Of a stretch of DNA of 64,000 bases, positions 34,070 through 44,000 are shown piece after piece; positions within the stretch are counted from its first letter, which is position 1; the number at the start of each line of letters is the position of its first letter. The DNA lies in the NCBI GenBank assembly GCA_902783375.1, contig CACZQN010000006.1, positions 1 to 64,000 on the forward strand, read 5' to 3'. The position numbers and the translations under genes were made by a program. The stretch comes from an uncultured Lachnospiraceae bacterium. GTDB taxonomy: Bacteria; Bacillota; Clostridia; Lachnospirales; Lachnospiraceae. The notes under the pieces were generated by a model. It had not been told where the DNA came from, did no database searches, and saw only the letters and a program-made list of their open reading frames with translations.

Positions 34070-36115
34070 TTACTCCTGTGGGAACAGCCAGAGTTTCGGG
34101 ACGATTTCTGCAAATGTCCCTTCGGCCAGTCCGTGCACGCGTTTCCCGGCAAAGGTATACTGCTTCGCCGCGAACAGAGGAAGGTCCGGAAGCTCCACAT
34201 TGTATGCCGTCTCGAACGCTTCCCACTTCTCAAGATATGCGGCCGTATCGCCGTCCCGGACGCTGTTCAGTTCCGAGGCCAGATTCGCCAGTTCCTGACT
34301 GCTGATCCGGTTCAGGTTCGTCCCGTCCGACAGATCCATGCTGTAGGCATCTGTCTGGTTGAAGAAATCATCAAATGTGATTCCCATGAGATATCCGCTG
34401 ATTTCCGATGTCTTTGCGTTCTTGAGGCTTCTAAGCAGTTCCTCGTAGTCCATCTCCAGAACGGACACAGAAAAGCCTGCCTGAGCGAACAGTGTATTCT
34501 CTTCTATCTCTTTTGTTACGGCACGGGAAAGCATATTATCAGAAGAAACCGCGATGGTGATCTCCAACGGAATCAGTTTTCCATTCTGCCAGCGGTACCG
34601 GATTCCTTCCTCGTAGTTCCCGCCATTTTCATTATAAATGAAGCCGGCCTGGATGACCTCTTCGATGGCCGCCGCCAGATCTTCTTTGTAGGAATCAAGT
34701 GAAGCAGCAAAAGCGGCTTCTTCCGGATTCTTCAGGATCCACTGCGCGGGAGAATGCATCGCGTTGACGATCGTCCCCTCTCCGTCCGCATAGGTCTTCA
34801 GAATATTCTCACGGCTGATCAGCCTTGCATATGCTCTTCGTACTTCCGGGTACGCCGTGGCCCCTTTGTCACAGATAAACAGGATCCGGGAGATGCCCTT
34901 GCGCTCGTTTACCACAGCGCTGACGCCCTCTTCTGCCAGGGCCAGTCCCTGGCGGATCAGCGTCCGCTCCGGAATGTCGACCATCAGGTCCACTTCACCG
35001 TCCCGCAGCGCTGCCTCCACATCTTTTCTGGCAATGGAGCGGTAGATGATCTCATCGGCATAGGCCTCCGCTTCTCCCTCCGGCGTCCTGTACCAGGAAT
35101 TCTTCTTCAGGATATAGGTCCTGGTCACGCTGTCGAAGCTCTCCACCAGATACGGCCCGGAGAAAGCGGTCATATGGGTTCGGTAGTTCTCCGTCTGATG
35201 CTTGATCGTCGGGATATCGATCTCCCCCGCAAAATAACAGCCGAATCCGTCGTCCGCCACGTGGACAGACATCGGAAGCCAGCCATGCTGGTATGCCGGC
35301 GTTACGGCAATCAGACCAAGGTCATAGAACTCCGGCAGATAGTAGCGTTCTACAGTGATCGAAAAAGAAAAGGTTCCCGTTTTCCGCAACCCCTGAAAGA
35401 TGCTGTTTCCATCTCCGGAAGCATACGTCTGGTAACCGGTGTAGCGTCTGCCGATGCTCCGGTCGATCACATTCAGTTCTTCTGCAATGGAACCGGAGAA
35501 GAACATAATATGGAAAAGATAATCATCTGCAGTGATCTGCTCCCCGTTGCTCCAGAATAGGTCCTCTCTCAGTTCGACATAATACGTTCTGCTGCCGTCA
35601 TAGTTCTCTTCCACGCCGATGTTGCTGACCGCCTCGGTGTTCGGGACAAAATTACCCTTTTCCTCATCAAAGACCGTCAGCGGGTATCCAAATACCAGAT
35701 CCGCAAGCCGCCTGTCAGCTACCGCATCACTCCAGTATGGATACAGTTCTCCGTCGCAGGGATTGATGGTTCCGATGACGAGGGTTCCTCCGGCAATCGG
35801 TTCATCCGGGACGATTTCGACATCTGTCGTCTCCTCCGCTGCCGTGGAACCTTCTTCCGCAGATGCTGCACTTCCTTCTGCCACCGTACTGGCGGTGCCA
35901 TCGTCCACATCCGTCTTTCCATCTGCATCCGTCTGTTCTACAGATGTATAATTCTCTGCTGAACCGGCCGGGTTATCCCAGACAACGGCACAGCCGGCAA
36001 GCGGCGCCGCAATCAACAGCGCCGCCAGGAACAGTAAGGCTCCCCGAAAGCCGGATCGGGACTTCCGGGAAGTAAATAATCTCCTCAAAGAGGCGCTGTT
36101 GCGTCTTGAAGCCAA
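34070..36115 (-). CDS. Family-5 (peptide-type) substrate-binding lipoprotein
   Basis: 681 residues. A basic start and hydrophobic stretch (ALLFLAALLIAAPLAGC) form a lipoprotein signal with lipobox LAGC, followed by an acidic/Thr-rich linker (about 50-95). The body is an ordinary family-5 fold: GGTLVIGTINPCDGELYPYW near the start, then YYVELREDLFWSNGEQITAD, and an ending typical of the family, so it is not permuted like the OppA upstream of it in the window. The start is TTG 36115 with GGGGAGG eight bases upstream, inside the end of the aminopeptidase gene (31-base overlap), so translation is coupled. No permease gene is nearby. It may feed the Opp transporter or act as a surface receptor. Confidence 0.85.
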   Translation of the reverse strand: MASRRNSASLRRLFTSRKSRSGFRGALLFLAALLIAAPLAGCAVVWDNPAGSAENYTSVEQTDADGKTDVDDGTASTVAEGSAASAEEGSTAAEETTDVEIVPDEPIAGGTLVIGTINPCDGELYPYWSDAVADRRLADLVFGYPLTVFDEEKGNFVPNTEAVSNIGVEENYDGSRTYYVELREDLFWSNGEQITADDYLFHIMFFSGSIAEELNVIDRSIGRRYTGYQTYASGDGNSIFQGLRKTGTFSFSITVERYYLPEFYDLGLIAVTPAYQHGWLPMSVHVADDGFGCYFAGEIDIPTIKHQTENYRTHMTAFSGPYLVESFDSVTRTYILKKNSWYRTPEGEAEAYADEIIYRSIARKDVEAALRDGEVDLMVDIPERTLIRQGLALAEEGVSAVVNERKGISRILFICDKGATAYPEVRRAYARLISRENILKTYADGEGTIVNAMHSPAQWILKNPEEAAFAASLDSYKEDLAAAIEEVIQAGFIYNENGGNYEEGIRYRWQNGKLIPLEITIAVSSDNMLSRAVTKEIEENTLFAQAGFSVSVLEMDYEELLRSLKNAKTSEISGYLMGITFDDFFNQTDAYSMDLSDGTNLNRISSQELANLASELNSVRDGDTAAYLEKWEAFETAYNVELPDLPLFAAKQYTFAGKRVHGLAEGTFAEIVPKLWLFPQE

Positions 36116-37875
36116 GCTAGTTCCTCCCCTTCGAAATACGGAGACAGTTTTTCATAAACCATCTTATGATATCTGTTCAGCTGTTCGATTCCCTCCGGTC
36201 CGAGAAGTTCCGGCAGAATCCCTTTCTTGTCAATCGGACAGCAGGTGATCGGTTCGAACGCCATGAACTGCCCATATTCATTCTTCTCCGCCTTCACGCA
36301 GAGCAGCTCGTTCTCAATCCGGACACCGTGGGAACCTTCGGTGTATACACCTGGTTCATCAGTCGTGATCATTCCGGCTTCGAGGACACCGGAATCAAGG
36401 CGCTCCGGCACCATGCGGTAGCGGAAGCCGTTCGGTCCCTCATGGACATTCAGGATATGGCCGACGCCATGACCTGTACCACACCTGTAGTCGATGCCGA
36501 TATTCCAGAGCGGGCCGCGGCACAGGATATCCAGGTTCAGTCCGGTGCAGCCATACAGGAATTTTGCATTCTGCAGGGCAAGATGTCCCTTCAGGGTCAG
36601 CGTATAATCGCGCTTCCATTCCTCCGGGATCTCCCCGAGAATAAAGGTTCTGGTGATATCGGTGGTTCCTTCCAGGTAATGTCCACCGGAATCCACCAGG
36701 AACATCCCGCTCGGTGCAAGGACTGCAAAGTTCTCCGGTGTCGCCGAGTAATGCATCATCGCCGCATTTTCATTGTAGGCAGCAATGGTTCCGAAGGACA
36801 GTTCGACGAATCCTTCCTGCTCTCTTCTTCTCGCCTCGAGATAATCGGCAGCCGAGATCTCGGTGATCTCCGTCTTTCCGATGTTTTTCTCGAGCCAGTA
36901 GATGAACTTCACCATGGCCACGCCATCTTTGATGTGCGCATTCTTTGTATTGGCAATCTCGGTTTCATTCTTGATGGCCTTCATCAGATAGGTCGGATCG
37001 GAACCGTGGATAATCTCCGCCTCTTTCGGCAGGCTTCCGGTGATTGCAAAATTGACCTTGTTCTTGTTCAGCAGGATATGCTTTGCCGGCATCGTCTTCA
37101 CATAGTCATAGATATCCATGTACGGGCGGATCTCCACGGAATTCTCACGGAAGACAGTCCGCAGTTCGTCGTTCAGAACCGCTTCATTCACGAACAGCAC
37201 CGCATGATCCAGGTAAAGGATCGTGTAGGAAAGGACGATCGGGAAATCCGGCACATCATTTCCACGCATGTTGTAGAGCCATGCGATGTCATCGAGCGAG
37301 GTGATTATGCACGCATCCGCTCCCTGTTCTTCCATCTTCTGGTGCACATCTGCGAGCTTTTCCGTAACAGACTTACCTGCATACTCCGGCTTCAGAACCC
37401 ATGCCGGTTCTGCTGACAGCGGTGCACGCTCTGTGAAGAACGATTCCACCAGGTCTTCTTCAAAATGAAATGTAACATGCTTGTCTGCCAGTTTCTTCTG
37501 CAGGCGCTCCGCCATCGCGGTATTGATCACCTTGCCGTCAAAGCCCAGGACACCGTTCTCCGGCATCTTCTCGACAATATAGGCTTCCACGGTCGGTGTT
37601 CCTTCCGTTCCCATCTTCATCAGGGTGATCCCGGAACCGGCAAGCTGCTTCTCTGCCTGGATAAAATAGCGTCCATCCGTCCACAGGCAGGCTTCCTCTC
37701 TTCCGATCACCATGGTTCCCGCGGAGCCCGTAAAGCCCGACAGGAATCTTCTCACTGCAAAATGTGCGCCAACATATTCGGACTCGTGATAGTCCGCCGT
37801 CGGTACCAGATAATAATCCACCCCGGCTGCAGCCATATTCTCCTGCAGTCGGGCGATCCGTTCTTTGACCGTCAT
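36085..37875 (-). CDS. Aminopeptidase P family Xaa-Pro aminopeptidase
   Basis: 596 residues, the three-domain long form: two creatinase-like N-terminal domains (about 1-310) and a pita-bread metal domain. The five metal ligands are visible: Asp in FLVDSGGHY, Asp in GTTDITRTF, His in GTGHGVGHILNVHEG, Glu in TTDEPGVYTEG and Glu in RIENELL. It removes an N-terminal residue ahead of proline from peptides in the cytoplasm, fitting a cell that imports peptides. It overlaps the downstream binding-protein gene by 31 bases and follows the DUF975 gene by 69 bases. Confidence 0.92.
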   Translation of the reverse strand: MTVKERIARLQENMAAAGVDYYLVPTADYHESEYVGAHFAVRRFLSGFTGSAGTMVIGREEACLWTDGRYFIQAEKQLAGSGITLMKMGTEGTPTVEAYIVEKMPENGVLGFDGKVINTAMAERLQKKLADKHVTFHFEEDLVESFFTERAPLSAEPAWVLKPEYAGKSVTEKLADVHQKMEEQGADACIITSLDDIAWLYNMRGNDVPDFPIVLSYTILYLDHAVLFVNEAVLNDELRTVFRENSVEIRPYMDIYDYVKTMPAKHILLNKNKVNFAITGSLPKEAEIIHGSDPTYLMKAIKNETEIANTKNAHIKDGVAMVKFIYWLEKNIGKTEITEISAADYLEARRREQEGFVELSFGTIAAYNENAAMMHYSATPENFAVLAPSGMFLVDSGGHYLEGTTDITRTFILGEIPEEWKRDYTLTLKGHLALQNAKFLYGCTGLNLDILCRGPLWNIGIDYRCGTGHGVGHILNVHEGPNGFRYRMVPERLDSGVLEAGMITTDEPGVYTEGSHGVRIENELLCVKAEKNEYGQFMAFEPITCCPIDKKGILPELLGPEGIEQLNRYHKMVYEKLSPYFEGEELAWLQDATAPL

Positions 37876-37944
37876 GTAAAAACCTCCACGTCTATTTCTA
37901 TTTGTTCAGGACCGGATTCTTGCCGGTCCTGAACCGTTCCCTTT

Positions 37945-38859
37945 TTATGCCATCGGATTGAACCAGGAATCCTGCGATGCCTCTGCGCCGCCCTGCGGAT
38001 CCGGATAGAATCCACCGGTCAGGCCGACGTTCTTCTTCAGGTCCAGATACAGTTCCGCATTGGTCGCATGCTTATACGGTGCTACCCAGAACACATCCAC
38101 GATACCCAGTGTCAGTGCGCCGAGGATATCCCATCCGAGGAAGGACAGATCCAGCACAAATGCATTCCACTTGTTGCCGGTCATCATCTCTCTGCTCAGG
38201 CGGAATGCTTCACTCGGTGTCAGCTCCGGATACTCTGCAAGAAGATACGGAATCATCCGGTATTCATAGGATTTCACAATACCCGGGATGATGAGCAGAA
38301 GGCCCCAGAGGAACTCTCTCAGGTCCTTCAGGAACATCGTAATCGCATTGCTGAAATAGCGGTCCCCGCGGAATCCGCCCAGGATCTCGCCGATCGGTGT
38401 GATCTCAAATGCATTCTTCACAAAGAACTGGCAGCCGCCGATCTTAAAGATGTTCACGACAAAGACGCCGATGGCGATAGCAAGAACGATTGCAAACAGG
38501 AGGGCAAATCCGATCACCACGATCGAAATACCGCCCATCAGGGCACTGATCATCCTTGCAAGGACGGAAGGATATTCCGCCGCTGATGCCTGATCCAGCT
38601 CATTCACCCAGTAATTCATCGTATCCTGATACTGTTCTGCAAATGCCTGATCGGTTTCCGAAACGATATAGGCGTCTGTCCCATTCGTCGTGCTGGTTGT
38701 CATAGGCATATTATTCATATTCGCCGCATCTCTGCTTGCATTCCCGCCGCCGGTGCTTGCGCCGAGCAGCGACAGAATAAGGGCAACCACCACGCACTTC
38801 CAGTAGTTCTGACGAAACGCGATCTTCGCTCTCGCTTTCAGTTCCTGTCTTGTCCACAT
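37945..38859 (-). CDS. DUF975 family membrane protein
   Basis: 304 residues. It starts MWTRQELKARAKIAFRQNYW, the conserved amphipathic N-terminus of DUF975 proteins, followed by a helix (VVVALILSLLGAS), an outside Asn/Thr-rich loop with predicted exposure, and several more helices; FLKDLREFLWGLLLIIPGIV and YRMIPYLLAEYPELTPSEAF are the family's recognisable core. Start ATG 38859 has AGAGGAG seven bases upstream. The function of the family is not established. It is encoded 51 bases after the TPR gene in the DUF5717 operon. Confidence 0.85.
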   Translation of the reverse strand: MWTRQELKARAKIAFRQNYWKCVVVALILSLLGASTGGGNASRDAANMNNMPMTTSTTNGTDAYIVSETDQAFAEQYQDTMNYWVNELDQASAAEYPSVLARMISALMGGISIVVIGFALLFAIVLAIAIGVFVVNIFKIGGCQFFVKNAFEITPIGEILGGFRGDRYFSNAITMFLKDLREFLWGLLLIIPGIVKSYEYRMIPYLLAEYPELTPSEAFRLSREMMTGNKWNAFVLDLSFLGWDILGALTLGIVDVFWVAPYKHATNAELYLDLKKNVGLTGGFYPDPQGGAEASQDSWFNPMA

Positions 38860-38910
38860 ATTGCTCCTCTCTTTCCGGGGCAACTGCCCCATGCTCCTCT
38901 ATCGCCAGGC

Positions 38911-39717
38911 TTACGAAACCGCAAGCCGGTATTCACGGATAAATGCATCCTTTTCTTCTTCCGCCAGCAGCTGCCCGCCATCTTCCGGATTCGCTGCGCC
39001 GATCTCACCTTCGACCGCTTCCACGACTTCATTCCAGTGCTGGTCCGCGTAGGCAACAACACCCAGACCTGCCCCGGCGGAATTCGCCGCAAGTGCCGTC
39101 AGGTCCGAAACCGCCGTCTCATCCCCCGCCAGCCGGTATGCATAGAGTGCATACTGCAGCGGTTCCGGCTGCCGCATGCGCAGGAAAGCCTGATGAAAAT
39201 GTTCCGCCGCCTGCCGGTAGGAGGCGATGTGGACCTCCGCAAGCCCCATCTTCATCAGCAGCACGCCGTACTCCTGTTCCGAGAGGCCGCTCTCCGACAG
39301 CAGGCTCTCAAAGCTGTGCAGCGCACGCAGATACCTGCCTTCCTTCATGGCCGCCTCACCGAGACGCTCCACCTTCTGCCAGGACTCCATTCCCCTGAAG
39401 TCTTCCATCAGGGAGATCACCTCTGCCACTTCATCCTCGCTGTAATAGTCGGAGGCACAAAGCAGCACCGTAATCAGATCCTTCACCTGGTGGCGCTTTT
39501 CGAGAATCCTGGTCAGCCGCTGGGCCGTATCCGACAGTCCCAGTTCTTCTTTCAGCCAGCTGATCAGGCCTGGCTCAAAAAATGTATCATCAATCTCATG
39601 GAGATGCTCCGTCACATAGTATTCCAGTTCCTCGATGGAATAAACCTTGATCCCGTGGATCCGGATTACATAGGGTGCCTCCGCATATCTCCCTGTACAG
39701 ACTATTACTTTTCCCAT
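38911..39717 (-). CDS. Small TPR-like protein, partner of DUF5716/DUF5717
   Basis: 268 residues. Residues 1-60 form a compact domain (MGKVIVCTGRYAEAPYVIRI, then YSIEELEYYVTEHLHEIDD). The rest is helical and contains TPR-like pairs: LGEAAMKEGRYLRALHSFES (about 118-137), LLMKMGLAEVHIASYRQAAE HFHQAF (about 153-178) and LQYALYAYRLAGDET. It lacks a signal peptide. Its gene begins three bases after the DUF5716 stop, so the two are translated together. TPR proteins often act as co-chaperones or scaffolds, and with an Hsp70-like neighbour that is the natural inference. Confidence 0.75.
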   Translation of the reverse strand: MGKVIVCTGRYAEAPYVIRIHGIKVYSIEELEYYVTEHLHEIDDTFFEPGLISWLKEELGLSDTAQRLTRILEKRHQVKDLITVLLCASDYYSEDEVAEVISLMEDFRGMESWQKVERLGEAAMKEGRYLRALHSFESLLSESGLSEQEYGVLLMKMGLAEVHIASYRQAAEHFHQAFLRMRQPEPLQYALYAYRLAGDETAVSDLTALAANSAGAGLGVVAYADQHWNEVVEAVEGEIGAANPEDGGQLLAEEEKDAFIREYRLAVS

Positions 39718-39720
39718 GGA

Positions 39721-40974
39721 TCAGCCCTCGCCCACCGACAGCTCCCAGATCCGGTTCGATGTCGGCTGGAATTCTCCGAATCCCATATCCTTTGCCCGGA
39801 TGATGAGCTTCGAGACACTTGTGAAAAATACCTCAACATGCACGCGTGTCATGCGTCTCGGCCTGCCCGCGACCCCGTTCAGGGACAGGAACCGCTGCCA
39901 GACCTTCTTGGAGCCGAAATCCTTGATCTGGAAGGTCAGTTCATCCTCCTCATCCAGAATCAGATCCAGTTCCGCTTTCGCTTCATACCAGATCGTCCCC
40001 GGCCGGATCAGGGTGATCTCCTCATTCTGCCCATTCCGGAACGCGGTAATCGAGACACCGCTCGTGCATTTATCTTCATCAAAGAACAGAACCGATTCAT
40101 GGTTCCCGGTAAATGCCATTCTCGCCTGGTAGCAGGCCCCTTTTGCAAAGAGATTCTGTCCGCGGAAGACGTGCCTTCCGTTCGACAGTCCCACCAGGAC
40201 ATCATCTGCCCAATCGTCGAGAAATCCTTTTCCGACCGCATAGACGGTTGAGACCGGCTGATGCTTTAAGGCCAGGGCTGTAAAATGCCGGAGCCCGGAC
40301 AGTGTCTCCCCGGGATGCTCCATGCGCTCCGAAAGCTTCGGTGCATCCTGAAAATCCCGGTGTTCCACATGGGCGGACATCGGATGGTCGTTCCGGTTGA
40401 TCACGAGCTGATGATAGTGGAGCCCCTCGTCATCCAGTTCAAAGACCGCCGTATCATTCATCCAGAGTTCGCTGCGCTGGTGAATGGTATAGGACAGCAG
40501 CGCCTCGTCATGGCTGATCACGCTGTAGCGGTCATGCCGGATGCCCAGCTTGCCGAGCGCCTTCTCCATGTTCGTCATCAGTGCCCTGGTGATTCTCGGA
40601 ACGGTCACCGTCACATACCGGACCTTGACGCCCGGCACATACTGCCGGAGCACGGAGAACACTCTCCTGAAAAAGATCGCCAGAAGCACATCCGGTGCCG
40701 GTTCATCCTCGGTGATGGTGTATTCCATCTCCCCGGCGATTCTTGCAAACAGGCAGTTCACTTCCCGGAAATCCTCATCATCTGACGGAATCTCATCGGC
40801 CGTGAACCAGCTGTGGTCCCTGGTCCGGAGCAGCAGCTCCGTCGGAATCAGATACTGCTCCTGGTCTCCTTCCCTGCAGATGGAGACGGGGGCCAGAATC
40901 TGTTCCCGGAAATAGGTAATCTGGGTAAAATCCTCTCCGAGATCCACCCCGACAAATAATGCCTTATCACTCAT
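39721..40974 (-). CDS. DUF5716 protein, divergent Hsp70/actin-fold
   Basis: 417 residues. Reading it against Hsp70: ALFVGVDLGEDFTQITYF (5-22) fits the phosphate-1 loop; VRYVTVTVPRITRALMTNME with ISHDEALLSY (118-162) fits the VTVPA...EPTAAALAY stretch; TAVFELDDEGLHYHQL (175-190) sits at phosphate 2 but lacks the usual glycines; TVYAVGKGFLDDW and GQNLFAKGACYQA (243-284) fit the VGGSSRIP...A.GAAIQA region. The C-terminal 110 residues (LSLNGVAGRPRRMTRVHVEV, then LIIRAKDMGFGEF) resemble the beta substrate-binding domain of Hsp70. ATP binding is plausible, hydrolysis uncertain. It is 41 bases after the DUF5717 gene. The DUF name is from memory. Confidence 0.75.
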   Translation of the reverse strand: MSDKALFVGVDLGEDFTQITYFREQILAPVSICREGDQEQYLIPTELLLRTRDHSWFTADEIPSDDEDFREVNCLFARIAGEMEYTITEDEPAPDVLLAIFFRRVFSVLRQYVPGVKVRYVTVTVPRITRALMTNMEKALGKLGIRHDRYSVISHDEALLSYTIHQRSELWMNDTAVFELDDEGLHYHQLVINRNDHPMSAHVEHRDFQDAPKLSERMEHPGETLSGLRHFTALALKHQPVSTVYAVGKGFLDDWADDVLVGLSNGRHVFRGQNLFAKGACYQARMAFTGNHESVLFFDEDKCTSGVSITAFRNGQNEEITLIRPGTIWYEAKAELDLILDEEDELTFQIKDFGSKKVWQRFLSLNGVAGRPRRMTRVHVEVFFTSVSKLIIRAKDMGFGEFQPTSNRIWELSVGEG

Positions 40975-41015
40975 CGCCGCATCTATCCTCTGTCAAGTAT
41001 TCGTTCATGGTGAAG

Positions 41016-44000
41016 TCACGATGAAAACAGCTTCTCCACCAGTTTCTTCTGTCTCAGGAATGCCTTTTCGTCTTCCGCAGTACCGGAATGGACGGCTTTG
41101 TTGTAGGCCTTGAAAAGGCTCTCCTCCCGCTCCTGATCACTGAAATGCAGGACGCCTTTCTTGTCCCCGGACCAGTTTCCGTTCCCGGCCTCGATCCGGT
41201 AGTCCACACATTCCCCGTCAAAGACCAGGAAGGTCCGCACAAAGATTCCCTGGCAGATCTCTTTCATCCACTCAGTGACTTCATCCTCTGCCGCCGGTTC
41301 TCCCTGTGCCATCTCTTTTCTTCTGCGGAAATGGATCTGGACCGCATCGCTGCCATCGCCCAGCCAGAAGGCCGGCACCTGGTCGAGAATCTCAGACGGG
41401 ACGGCGCATTTTCCGGCAAAATTCCAGAAGAACGGCAGCAGAATGCCGGCCGGCACGCGCTTATCCAGTTCAAAGGAGACATACTCTGCCTCATCTTCAT
41501 CCAGTTCCGTCTTCTCCGAGAGATACTTCAGCACGGCATACGTGCAGATCTCCCCGCCGGCACGGTAGCTCTCCGCCTGCATCCGCTCGTAGAACTCCTC
41601 ACTGATCTTCTCATCAAAGAGCAGGTAGCGGTACGCAAGGAATGCCAGGAAGGCATGGGAAAGATCCCTGTGCTTCGCATCATCACATTTCTCAAAAATA
41701 TGATAGAGAACCGGTTCCAGTTCCTCATCCCGCGGGATCTCTTCCGAGAACAGCATCTGGGTCAGAATCCGCTCTGCGAACTCGACGCCAGCCATCTCGC
41801 GCTCATCCGCGAAATTGAAAATCGCCGTCAGGACCTTGACACTTCCTTCATAGTGCTCGGCCAGATAGCTGATGCTCTCCCGGTCAACCCGGCCGTGGTG
41901 CATCAGATAGGTCGCAGCCGCCAGGAGGAAATCCTCGCTGACTTCCGTTCCTTCTTCAAAATGGTGCCGCAGAAGTCTCCGGGTATACTTCATATTCACA
42001 TTCCGGAGCCCATTGTTACGGATCACCCGCTCACAGAGTCCCGGCAGATCCCGCTGCAGGATCAGGCGGCCCGCTGCCCGGACCAGATCCTCGCCCGCCG
42101 TCTCGAAATCCACATGATCCAGATAGATCTCTAACGGTTTCGTCTCATAGCGGCGGTTGCAGTAGGTGATAAATTCATTCAGCAGATATTCCCGGTAACC
42201 GGTCCGGAGCCCGTCCGTCTGCAGGAGTTTCGGATACACCGCTGCCAGATTCTCATCGGCAGCTGCCTTCTGTCCCCGCGCACGGATCGCCGCGGCCAGA
42301 ACCGCCGGTTCATCGACGCCGGTCTGGATCAGCCGCATCGCATATTCTCCGACCGGGAAAAGTTCGTCCGAGAGCGTATAGTCCGCCGCAGCGAACAGCT
42401 TCCCGGTGGTATCGGTAAACAGCAGCTGGTCTCCGTCCGCAAACGGAATGAACTGCCCGCCTCCGGTAAGGTTCAGCCGCTTCTCTTCCTCCCACACCGG
42501 TGAGAGGATCACAGCCTTATCCATCAGCGGGAGATCCGTCGTCAGCTCCCTGAAGAACAGAACCCGCGGAATCTCCGGTGCAACATTTGCAAAATACTGA
42601 TCGTCCTGGAGCAGGTCCAGGTAGATCGGCAGCAGGCGTCTGGACATCATCCCGGTCATCAGCTGCTTCGCGGCAAACCGCTGCATCTGGGTGAGATAGG
42701 CGTCATAGCGCTTCGCGCCGTCCGCATCCTGCTTTCTCCGGATGATATCCGCATAGAGATAGGCCTTCTTGCGGTCCGGCAGATTATTATCATATCGGAA
42801 ATAGGTGTACACTTCCGGAATCACAGCCTCGCTGCCATCCTCCGGGAGCGTATCCATATAAGCTTCGTAGATTCCAGTGCGCTTGACGCGCCGTTCGATA
42901 CCGGTCCGGAAATAGCCATGCTCTTCCTCGGGAATCCGGTCCATCGCGAGCAGCACACGGATGATCGCCGAGAGCGCATCCACAGAATCGGTCTTCTCAT
43001 AGATCTTCTTCAGGCTGTAAAACATGATCTGGCTGTCTTCTCTCGCCATCTCGGACAGATAGACATACTGGTCCATCAGCTGATCATCCCAGAGATCATA
43101 TTCAATGGCAAACCAGATCACATTCTCATAGAATCCGGTCAGCTGCGTGAAGAGTTCCGGGGCTCGGCGCATCAGTTCCCATGCTTTGAGATAAACGAAC
43201 GGGGAATAGACGCCGCGGTCGTACAGCTTCGCCAGTGCTTCCAGTTTTCTCGCAGAGTTCTCTGCGAAAAGATAATCGGTCTCCAGCAGCAGCCAGGTCG
43301 GAAGGAAGGTACCCTCTCCGCGCTCACTCATCTCCCGGAGCGTGTCGAGCGTCTCCCTGCGCAGTTCCTGGCAGGCAAGGCTCTCTTCCTCATCGCCCAT
43401 CTTCTCAGCCTGAGAAAGTCTCGCTCCTGCCACTTCATAGACCAGGAAGGTCCGGAGTGCCACGATATCCGCCTGATAGGCCTGGCTCCTCGCCAGATAG
43501 TTCTCCCGCTCTTCGTCCGTCTCTTCCGGATTCTCTTCCTTCGCGGCGAGCTTCTTCAGCCGGTCGGCAGCAAGATCCGTTCTTCCCTCCGCCAGATCCA
43601 CGAGACCAAGGATCTCAGCCTCGGAAATGCCCGGCAACTCATCAGAGAGCGCAAGAGACGCATGTCTGGTTTCCTCGCAGAAAGCAGCCCGCTCACCGAG
43701 CAGCTTGACGCCGGTCTTCTCTTCCCGGATCAGGATCTCCAGGTAGGCTCTCAGCCGCTCGATCCGGAGCTTATTCCCGATACTGGTCTTCAGGACGATC
43801 TTCTCCTCGAAGATGTTGTTCACCGTCACCGGGATGACCAGTTCCTGTCTCGGCGTCCGGATCCGAATCTCCCCTTCTTCCTTCTTCTCAGAGGACTTCG
43901 CCGGATCAATGGTGATCGGGATCTCGCAGGAGTTCCCTTCAAAATCATTCTGCGTCAGGCTTGTCTTCCCGAGCGCAATGAAATCACCCACCGCAGTGAT

